This document shows, in pieces, positions 57,953 through 64,000 of a stretch of 64,000 nt of DNA (position 1 is the first letter of the stretch; each line of letters begins with the position of its first letter). Source of the stretch: Bradyrhizobium daqingense (GTDB lineage Bacteria > Pseudomonadota > Alphaproteobacteria > Rhizobiales > Xanthobacteraceae); assembly GCF_021044685.1 (NCBI RefSeq), contig NZ_CP088014.1:4884001-4948000 (forward strand). Direction: 5' to 3'. The notes beneath the pieces were generated by a model. The model saw only the letters and a list, made by a program, of their open reading frames with translations. It had not been told where the DNA came from and did not search any database. The position numbers were made by a program, and so were the translations under genes.

Positions 57953-59056
57953 TTAGCCCGCGGCCGCGTGGTTGCTCTTGCCGGGCGCCGGCGGCTCGCG
58001 CTGGAACTTCAGCACGATGCGGGTTCCGCTATGGGCGGGATCGCGCTCGACGGAGGCGTCGAGCTTGGAAGCCATGGCCGCGACGATACGCTGGCCCATG
58101 CCGGTGGAGCGCGGATCGGCCTTGACGTTATCGCCGACGCCATCGTCGCTGATCGACAGCAGGAGATCGTCGCCCCGCGAGATCAGCTCGACATGGATCG
58201 GGCCGGCGCCGTCGGGATAGGCGTATTTCACCGCGTTCATCACCAGCTCGTTGACGATGATGCCGACGGCAACGGCGCGGTCCGGATCGATCTCGATCGG
58301 CTCCGCCTTCAGCGTCAGGCGCGACATCCGGTTGCCTTCGGCCGAGCGGCGGAGATCCTCGAGCAAAGAGTCCAGATATTGGTTCAGGACCACGCTCTTC
58401 AGGTCCTGCGAGGTATAGAGCCGGCGGTGCACCTGCGCGACCGCAGCGACGCGGCCCATCGCATTGGTCAGCGCTGCCTTAACCTCGTCCTGCGCGGCCG
58501 AGCTCGCCTGAAGGTGCAGCAGCGAGGCGATGATCTGGAGCGAATTGCCGACGCGATGGTTGACCTCGCGCAGCAGGAGCTCGCGCTCGGCGGCAAGCGC
58601 CGCGTAGCGGTCGCGCGAGGCGTGGATCTCGGCTTCGGCTTCCTCGCGCGCCCGCTGCAACTCGGCCTGACGCAGCGCGCCTTCGGCGGCGACGTGGAGC
58701 AGCGGGATGAAATCGCCCTGGACGTCCTTGACCAGATAATCGGCCGCGCCGGCCTTCAGCGCGGTGACCGCGATGCTGGAATCCTGCGACGCCGTGACGA
58801 ACACGACCGGCGGCGCCTCCGGGATCGCCATGATCTGCTCGAGCGTCTCCAGCCCGTCGAGGCCCGGCATGTACTGGTCGAGCGCCACGACATCGATGCC
58901 GCCCTCGGCGCCGGCGCGGCGGATGCGCTCGAGACCTTCCTCGCCGCTCGCGGCATGAACGACCCGGTAGCCGCGCCGCGTCAGGCCGCGATCGACCAGG
59001 CGCGCGAGCGCGTTGTCGTCGTCGATGTAGAGCAGTGTCGGGATGTGCTGGTTCAT
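57953..59056 (-). CDS. Response regulator fused to HisKA_2-type histidine kinase
   Basis: A 367-residue protein with a receiver domain at 1-125 (phospho-acceptor Asp60 in VVALDQYMPG) and a C-terminal HisKA_2/HWE-like kinase (His167 in LLREVNHRVGNSLQII; HATPase with NELVMNAVKYAYPDG). The receiver probably gates the kinase. Its ATG overlaps the stop of the preceding response regulator gene (ATGA). It is the last gene of a three-gene operon. Confidence 0.88.
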   Translation of the reverse strand: MNQHIPTLLYIDDDNALARLVDRGLTRRGYRVVHAASGEEGLERIRRAGAEGGIDVVALDQYMPGLDGLETLEQIMAIPEAPPVVFVTASQDSSIAVTALKAGAADYLVKDVQGDFIPLLHVAAEGALRQAELQRAREEAEAEIHASRDRYAALAAERELLLREVNHRVGNSLQIIASLLHLQASSAAQDEVKAALTNAMGRVAAVAQVHRRLYTSQDLKSVVLNQYLDSLLEDLRRSAEGNRMSRLTLKAEPIEIDPDRAVAVGIIVNELVMNAVKYAYPDGAGPIHVELISRGDDLLLSISDDGVGDNVKADPRSTGMGQRIVAAMASKLDASVERDPAHSGTRIVLKFQREPPAPGKSNHAAAG

Positions 59057-59493
59057 GGGGCGGCGGGCGGGACCTGGATGACGGAGAAGAACAGGCCGAG
59101 CTGCCGGATGGCATTGGCGAAATTCTCGTAATTGACCGGCTTGGTGATGTAGACGTTGCAGCCGAGCTCGTAGCAGCGCTTGATTTCCTGGGAATCGTCG
59201 GTGGTGGTCAGAACCACCACGGGCGAGGCCTTCAGATATTTATTCTCCTTGATCTGCTTCAGGATGTCGATCCCGGTCATGTCGGGGAGGTTGAGGTCGA
59301 GCAGGATCAGGAGCGCATTGCCCTTCTGTACGAGCCCCGAGCCGTCGGTCCCGAACAGGTGCGTCATCGCATCGGTGCCGTTCTTGAAGGAGACGATCTC
59401 GTTGTTGACGCCGGACCGCCGGATGTTGCGCTCGATCAGGCGGGCGTGGCCCTCGTCGTCCTCGATCATGATGATGGTGACAGGCTGGGTCAT
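59053..59493 (-). CDS. Single-domain response regulator (Rcp1-like)
   Basis: A 146-residue receiver with acceptor Asp66 (LLILLDLNLP), the acidic cluster IEDDEGH and a Lys in YITKPV. The length and the loop before Asp66 are typical of the Rcp1-type response regulators paired with phytochrome or CHASE-type kinases. It overlaps both neighbours by ATGA, so the operon is tightly coupled. Confidence 0.88.
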   Translation of the reverse strand: MTQPVTIIMIEDDEGHARLIERNIRRSGVNNEIVSFKNGTDAMTHLFGTDGSGLVQKGNALLILLDLNLPDMTGIDILKQIKENKYLKASPVVVLTTTDDSQEIKRCYELGCNVYITKPVNYENFANAIRQLGLFFSVIQVPPAAP

Positions 59494-61016
59494 CGCTCTC
59501 TATTCCGGTTACTCGCGTTCCAGGCGATCGGCAGCGTGATGGTGAAGGTGCTGCCTGCGTTCAGTTCCGATGATACCGACATGGTGCCGCCGAGGCGACG
59601 CACAAGTGCACGAACATGCGCAAGACCGATGCCCTGGCCGGGCTTGTCCTGGGTTCCCGCGCGGCGGAACAGGTCGAATATCCGCTGGTGGTCCTTCGGG
59701 TCGATGCCGCGGCCATTGTCGCTGATCTCGAAGATGGCATAACCAAGCTTGGTGCGCCCGCGGATTCTGATCTCGCCGGGCACGCCGCTCTTCAAATACT
59801 TGATCGCGTTGTCGATCAGGTTGGAGAAGATTTGCTCGAGGGCGAGGCGGTCGCTCACGAGGTTCGGCAGGGGTTCGAGGTGGATCTCGGCCTGCGCCTC
59901 GGCGGCCTGGTGCGCCACCGTCGACACGATCGCCTCGATCAGCTCGGTCGTGTCGATCTTCACCGGCTGGAATTCGCGGCGGCCCTCGCGGGTGAGGTTG
60001 AGGATGGCCGAGATCAACCGATCCATCTTGGCGATGGATGATTTGATGAAGCCAAGCGCTTCGGAGAAGTCCTCCGAGAGCTGCTTGTCCGGGCCTTCGA
60101 GCGCAATCTCGCCGGGCCCTGCGGGCGCGAGCGGCGCACCGTCTGCAGGCACATGGGCGAGGCCGCCGATGCGGCGAAAGATATCGCTGCCGAGCTCATC
60201 GAGCTCGCTGGTGAAACCCATGATGTTGACGAGCGGCGAGCGCAGATCGTGGCTGACGATATAGGCAAAGCGCTGGATCTCGTCATTGGCCTCGCGCAGG
60301 TCCGCCGTGCGCTCATCGACGACGGACTCGAGGTTGGCATAGGCTTCGCGCAGGCGAGTTTCGGCCTCGTCGCGGGCGCGGGCCGAGCGCCGCACCAGCC
60401 AGATCGAGATCAGCGCCAACACCACGACGAGGCCGGAGCCGATGCCCGTCATCGAGGCGGCGAAGGTCTGGCTGCGGTCGGCATTGGCCGTGCGTAGGCG
60501 GAATAGGCGCTCCTCCTCCTGGAGCATTTCGGTCGCGACTTTGGCGATCGCGGCGGTAGCGTCAGTGGAGGCGATCTCGCGGACAAGCGCTGCGGCCCTT
60601 TGCGGCTCACCCTTGCTGATGAAATCCATTTCCTGCGCAAACTGACCGAGCCGGGTCTCGATCGAGGCGCTCAGCTTTTCGATCTTTGCACGCTGCCCCG
60701 GATTGTCGCCGGAAAGACGCGTCAGCCGATCAAGTGCCGGGATGATGGCTGTCACGGCCTTCTCATGATCGGTCTTGAAATCCGCTCCCTGCGTCAGGAG
60801 ATAACCGCGCGCGGAGCTTTCCGCGCGGCGAACTTCGAGGAGCAGGGCGTGGATCTGGTTCTCCACCTCGATGGTGTGAACCACCCATTTGTTGTCCTCC
60901 CGCGCTTTGTTGACGAGGTAGACGGAGCCGGCGCTGATCACCGTCAGCACCAAGAGGCCCGCTGAAAGCAGCAGGATTTGCCAGAATTTGCGCCGCCGAT
61001 GGCCTTCAGCCGTCAC
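59490..61016 (-). CDS. CHASE3 sensor histidine kinase
   Basis: A 508-residue membrane kinase. TM1 is at about 12-33, CHASE3 at 38-180 (HTIEVENQIHALLLEVRRAE), TM2 at 190-208, HisKA with His257 (YIVSHDLRSPLVNI), HATPase with SNLIDNAIKYLKSG, DNGRGID and GQGIGLAHVRAL. An insert of about 45 residues in the dimerisation helix is rich in Asp, Gly and Pro. The start is GTG 61016. The CHASE3 sensor resembles that of the hybrid kinase at 44924-47176. Confidence 0.88.
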   Translation of the reverse strand: MTAEGHRRRKFWQILLLSAGLLVLTVISAGSVYLVNKAREDNKWVVHTIEVENQIHALLLEVRRAESSARGYLLTQGADFKTDHEKAVTAIIPALDRLTRLSGDNPGQRAKIEKLSASIETRLGQFAQEMDFISKGEPQRAAALVREIASTDATAAIAKVATEMLQEEERLFRLRTANADRSQTFAASMTGIGSGLVVVLALISIWLVRRSARARDEAETRLREAYANLESVVDERTADLREANDEIQRFAYIVSHDLRSPLVNIMGFTSELDELGSDIFRRIGGLAHVPADGAPLAPAGPGEIALEGPDKQLSEDFSEALGFIKSSIAKMDRLISAILNLTREGRREFQPVKIDTTELIEAIVSTVAHQAAEAQAEIHLEPLPNLVSDRLALEQIFSNLIDNAIKYLKSGVPGEIRIRGRTKLGYAIFEISDNGRGIDPKDHQRIFDLFRRAGTQDKPGQGIGLAHVRALVRRLGGTMSVSSELNAGSTFTITLPIAWNASNRNRER

Positions 61017-61115
61017 GACGAACCTGTCTACGTTCAGCGGAATTCAACGCCCCCTTGGAACTGGCCCCAACCGTCCAGAACGCGATCGAAGCCGAAGGGT
61101 TCCACGGGAAGCAGA

Positions 61116-62474
61116 TTATCTCGGGGCGGGTTCCGCCTTGCCGGCCAGATACTGTTCCAGCCAGTGGATGTGATAGTCGCCGTTGATGATGTCGTCCTGC
61201 CGGACTAGGTCGCGGAACAGCGGCAGCGTGGTCTCGATGCCGTCTACCACCATCTCGTCCAGCGCCCGGCGCAGCCGCATCAGGCACTCGGCCCGGGTCT
61301 TGCCGTGGACGATCAGCTTACCGACCAGCGAGTCGTAATAGGGCGGGATCGTGTAGCCCTGATAGACCGCGGAATCGATGCGGACGCCGAGGCCGCCGGG
61401 CGGATGATATTGCGTGATGCGACCCGGCGAGGGCCGGAAGGTTTGCGGATTCTCGGCGTTGATACGGCACTCGATGGCGTGGCCGATGATCTGAACTTCT
61501 TCCTGTTTCGCCGGCAGATCGCCGCCGGCGGCGATGCGGATCTGCTCCAGCACGAGGTCGATGTCGGTGATGCTCTCGGTGACGGGATGCTCGACCTGGA
61601 TGCGCGTGTTCATCTCGATGAAGTAGAACTCGCCGTCCTCGAACAGGAACTCGATGGTGCCGACGCCGAGATATTTCATCTCGCGCATCGCCTTGGCGCA
61701 GGTCTCGCCGATCCTCGCGCGCGCGGCGGCGGCAAGCACGGGCGAGGGGCCTTCTTCCCAGACCTTCTGGTGGCGGCGTTGCAGCGAGCAGTCGCGCTCG
61801 CCGAGATGGATGGCGCCGCCGCGGCCGTCGCCGAGGATCTGGATCTCGATGTGGCGCGGCTTCTGCAGGTATTTTTCGAGGTAGACCGAGGCATCGCCGA
61901 AGGCGGATTTGGCTTCGTTGGCCGCCGTCGACAGCGCCACCTGCAGGTCGGCCTCGCTGCGGGCGACCTTCATGCCACGGCCACCGCCGCCGGCCGCAGC
62001 CTTGACCAGCACGGGGAAGCCGATCTTCCTCGCGATCGTCATCGCGTCGTCATCGGGGCCGACGGCGCCGTCGGAGCCGGGCACGACGGGGATACCAAGG
62101 CGCTTGGCGGTCTTCTTGGCCTCGATCTTGTCGCCCATCAGGCGGATGTGCTCGGCCTTGGGGCCGATGAAATGCAGATTGTGCTCCCCGAGAATCTCCG
62201 CAAAGCGGGCGTTTTCGGACAGGAAGCCGTAGCCGGGATGGACCGCATCCGCGCCCGTGATCTCGCAGGCCGCGAGCAGCGCGGGCACGTTGAGATAGCT
62301 GTCCTTCGAGGGCGGCGGCCCGATGCAGACGCTCTCGTCCGACAGACGCACATGCATGGCATCGGCGTCGGCGGTGGAGTGCACGGCGACGGTCGCGATC
62401 CCGAGCTCCTTGCAGGCCCGGAGGATGCGAAGGGCGATCTCGCCGCGATTGGCTATGAGGATCTTGTCGAACAT
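61116..62474 (-). CDS. accC: Acetyl-CoA carboxylase biotin carboxylase subunit
   Basis: A 452-residue ATP-grasp enzyme that carboxylates biotin on AccB in the first step of fatty acid synthesis. All landmarks are visible: ILIANRGEIALRILRAC start, HPGYGFLSENARFA, the glycine loop AAAGGGGRGMKVA, and FIEMNTRIQVEHPVTE with the catalytic residues. Length is normal. It follows accB across 81 bp that hold a small repeat cluster (62487-62553). Confidence 0.97.
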   Translation of the reverse strand: MFDKILIANRGEIALRILRACKELGIATVAVHSTADADAMHVRLSDESVCIGPPPSKDSYLNVPALLAACEITGADAVHPGYGFLSENARFAEILGEHNLHFIGPKAEHIRLMGDKIEAKKTAKRLGIPVVPGSDGAVGPDDDAMTIARKIGFPVLVKAAAGGGGRGMKVARSEADLQVALSTAANEAKSAFGDASVYLEKYLQKPRHIEIQILGDGRGGAIHLGERDCSLQRRHQKVWEEGPSPVLAAAARARIGETCAKAMREMKYLGVGTIEFLFEDGEFYFIEMNTRIQVEHPVTESITDIDLVLEQIRIAAGGDLPAKQEEVQIIGHAIECRINAENPQTFRPSPGRITQYHPPGGLGVRIDSAVYQGYTIPPYYDSLVGKLIVHGKTRAECLMRLRRALDEMVVDGIETTLPLFRDLVRQDDIINGDYHIHWLEQYLAGKAEPAPR

Positions 62475-62486
62475 GGTGTCCTGTCG

Positions 62487-62553
62487 CGCATGGCGAGTGG
62501 CGAATGGCGAGTAGGGAAGGGGTGGACCATTCGCTATTCGCTATTCCCCATTC
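62487..62553. repeat. Short inverted repeat cluster between accB and accC
   Basis: GCGAATGGCGAGTAGGG (62496-62512) opposes several ATTCGC units (CATTCGCTATTCGCTATTCC, 62528-62547). The heptamer-like unit ATTCGCT occurs three times within 30 bp. Comparable inserts are common in Bradyrhizobium intergenic spaces. It may form a hairpin between the two co-transcribed genes. Confidence 0.5.
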
Positions 62554-62555
62554 GC

Positions 62556-63050
62556 TTACTCAATAATCACCAGCGGCTCGCCGTACTCGACCGGCTGGCC
62601 GTCCTCGACCAGGATCTGCGTCACCGTGCCGGCGCGGGGCGACGGGATCTGGTTCATCGTCTTCATCGCCTCGATGATCAGCAGGGTCTGGCCGACCGAG
62701 ACCTTGGCTCCGACGTCGATGAACGGTTTTGCGCCCGGCTCCGGCGCCCAATAGGCGGTGCCGACCATCGGCGAGGTCACGGCGCCGGGATGCTTCGACA
62801 GATCGGCCGCAGCCGCTGCGGGCGCGGTGGGGCTTGCTGCTACGGGCAAGGCGGCGGGAGCGGCCGCCATCGGCATCGGCATGGTCGCGGCAACGCTGAT
62901 GTTGCGGGCGACGCGCAGGCGCAGGCCCGCCCGTTCGATCTCGATCTCGGTGAGGCTGGTCTCGTCGAGCAGAAGTGCGAGCTCGCGGACGAGCGCGGAA
63001 TCCTCGCTGGAGAACTTTGCGGCTGCTTTGTCGTCTGGCTGGCGCGCCAT
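62556..63050 (-). CDS. accB: Acetyl-CoA carboxylase biotin carboxyl carrier protein
   Basis: A 164-residue carrier. Residues 10-50 are a helical N-terminus, 55-85 an Ala/Pro-rich linker, and 90-164 the biotinyl domain with biotin attached at K130 (IEAMKTMNQI). The usual Met after the lysine is Thr here, a common alphaproteobacterial variant. ATG 63050 gives the normal length. It is between aroQ and accC in the classic alphaproteobacterial order. Confidence 0.96.
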   Translation of the reverse strand: MARQPDDKAAAKFSSEDSALVRELALLLDETSLTEIEIERAGLRLRVARNISVAATMPMPMAAAPAALPVAASPTAPAAAAADLSKHPGAVTSPMVGTAYWAPEPGAKPFIDVGAKVSVGQTLLIIEAMKTMNQIPSPRAGTVTQILVEDGQPVEYGEPLVIIE

Positions 63051-63085
63051 ATTGTTTGATCCGAATGTTCTGTTGGAGGGGAGCG

Positions 63086-63553
63086 TCAGGCTTTGGGCTT
63101 GATGCCGAGCTTGGCGGCAAGGCCCTGGATGGCGAGGCGGTAGCCCTCGATGCCGAAGCCGCACAGCGAGGCGAAGGCCGCGCGCGCGGTGTAGGAGTGA
63201 TGACGGAAGCTCTCGCGGGCGTGGATGTTGGTCACGTGCACTTCGACGGTGGGAATCTGCACCGCGAGCAGCGCGTCATGGAGTGCGATCGAGGTGTGGG
63301 AATAGCCGCCGGCATTGATGATGATGCCTTTCATCTTGCGCGCATGCGCCTCATGGATGAAATCGATCAGCTCGCCTTCGCGGTTGGACTGCCGGCAGTC
63401 GGCCTTGAGGCCGAAGGTCGCCGCGCTCTCGCGGCATAGCGCCTCGACGTCGGCCAGCGTCGCATGGCCGTATTTCTCGGGCTCGCGCGTCCCCAGCATG
63501 TTGAGGTTCGGCCCGTTCAGGACGAGGATCGTGTCGGTTGCAGGTTCGGCCAT
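63086..63553 (-). CDS. aroQ: 3-dehydroquinate dehydratase, type II
   Basis: A 155-residue dodecameric enzyme of the shikimate pathway. The catalytic landmarks are NGPNLNMLGTREPEKYG (with the catalytic Tyr region), ADCRQSNREGELIDFIHEA, IINAGGYSHTSIALHDAL (His pair), and VEVHVTNIHARESFRHHSY. Length and spacing are standard. It heads the aroQ-accB-accC operon, with accB 35 nt downstream. Confidence 0.96.
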   Translation of the reverse strand: MAEPATDTILVLNGPNLNMLGTREPEKYGHATLADVEALCRESAATFGLKADCRQSNREGELIDFIHEAHARKMKGIIINAGGYSHTSIALHDALLAVQIPTVEVHVTNIHARESFRHHSYTARAAFASLCGFGIEGYRLAIQGLAAKLGIKPKA

Positions 63554-63736
63554 TCCAATCCCGGAAGAGGTGCTTCGGCGTGGCGGCGGTTATAGGTAAC
63601 AAACCGCGTGAGGGGAAGCCTTGAAGGACCTCCCCAGGGGCTTCAAGTGCCTCATCCAGTGCGCAAAAACCTGTGCGGAAGCTACGGAAATTGCTTGTTA
63701 ACCAGCCCAAAGCATGGCTGCCGGCCGAACGCAAAT

Positions 63737-63760
63737 GGGGCGGGCATCGCTGCCCGCCCC
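63737..63760 (-). terminator. Perfect hairpin after the DUF1236 gene
   Basis: GGGGCGGGCA (63737-63746), TCGC, TGCCCGCCCC (63751-63760) is a perfect 10-bp stem with 4-nt loop. On the minus strand it follows the stop of the gene at 63784 by 23 nt and continues ATTTGCG. Confidence 0.75.
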
Positions 63761-63783
63761 CAAGAGGTCAACCGTAACCGGCC

Positions 63784-64000
63784 TTAGACGTTCAGGACCG
63801 CCACGATCTCGTAGGTGTCAGGATTGATGATAACGATCTCTTCCCTGACCAGGATGTACTTGTAGCTCCGCCACTCCGGATAGATCGTCACGACGCGGGA
63901 CGGCAACGGATGGAAGGTGACGCCCTCGCGCGGCACGCGGGTGCCGACCGAGATCGAGAAGTTGACGTTGGTCACGGGCTGCACGCGCTCTTCGCGGATC
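63784..64000 (-). CDS. DUF1236 family protein, C-terminal part (runs off the window)
   Basis: The frame is open from the window edge to the stop at 63784 and gives 71 residues. Two strands (VTNVNFSISVGTRVPREG and VTFHPLPSRVVTIYPEWRSY) and the final KYILVREEIVIINPDTYEIV match DUF1236, a small exported domain common in Bradyrhizobium, of unknown function. The upstream part, with its expected signal peptide, lies beyond base 64000, and any start codon seen here is internal. Confidence 0.75.
   Translation of the reverse strand, partial: IREERVQPVTNVNFSISVGTRVPREGVTFHPLPSRVVTIYPEWRSYKYILVREEIVIINPDTYEIVAVLNV

Noticed and set aside
1..64000. rRNA, tRNA, tmRNA or integrated phage
   Set aside because: No T-psi-C-type GGTTCGAATCC strings with matching acceptor arms, no rRNA segments, and no integrase or phage structural genes were seen. 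A covariance-model scan would settle small RNAs.

Overview
The window reads as chromosomal DNA of a Bradyrhizobium-like alphaproteobacterium (Rhizobiales, Nitrobacteraceae). The support is high GC with strong GC3 bias, a minCDE operon, a B12-dependent nrdJ, the mitochondrial-type complex I accessory subunit NDUFA12, proteins of the BA14K, DUF2155, DUF1236 and DUF6894 types, a GapR homologue, EcfG-type promoters (GGAAC-N16/17-CGTT), CtrA-type sites (TTAA-N7-TTAAC) and three dispersed palindromic repeat families. I see no rRNA, tRNA, CRISPR array, insertion sequence or integrase.

Layout. 1-2060: the 3' end of a gene, an SMI1/KNR4-family gene and an orphan TRAP solute-binding protein. 2073-8372: an uncharacterised ABC uptake locus. 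A TetR regulator and a five-gene operon (permease, NAD-dependent epimerase, GNAT, DHDPS-family enzyme, ATPase) lie opposite an NMT1/THI5-like binding protein, with two matching 16-bp operators. 8682-10495: minCDE behind a CtrA-type site. 10700-16300: small secreted or hypothetical proteins, an SDR, an L,D-transpeptidase, a candidate small RNA, and a MarR regulator divergent from an FAD monooxygenase with a clear operator inside the promoter. 18400-31800: envelope and small proteins, SMR/TetR efflux pair, PaiB-like protein, pdxY, M15 peptidase, Flp pilin, AdaA, EamA transporter, VOC protein and a lytic transglycosylase. 31960-37465: fatty acid desaturase, a proline-rich membrane protein, GapR, a solo ParB-domain protein and a lower-GC ABC-ATPase/DUF4435 (TOPRIM-type) fusion resembling OLD/PARIS defence nucleases. 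37528-41298: nrdJ. 42000-50500: EamA transporter, caspase-like protein, CHASE3 hybrid kinase with response regulator, LuxR-type regulator and BA14K protein. 50700-64000: an alphaproteobacterial housekeeping block (NDUFA12, DUF2155, aat, accC, accB, aroQ) interrupted by a divergent DJ-1/GlxA pair, transporter and esterase genes, and a second CHASE3 two-component operon, ending in a partial DUF1236 protein.

Regulatory themes. The strongest sequence-level signals are the matched TetR operators of the ABC locus, the MarR operator lying between -35 and -10 of its target promoter, CtrA-type sites before minC and before a small secreted protein, and EcfG-type promoters before two or three small envelope or unknown proteins. 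The best candidate for an undescribed system is the ATPase-DUF4435 fusion at 35864-37465. Next is the TetR-controlled ABC/enzyme operon, whose substrate cannot be named from sequence.
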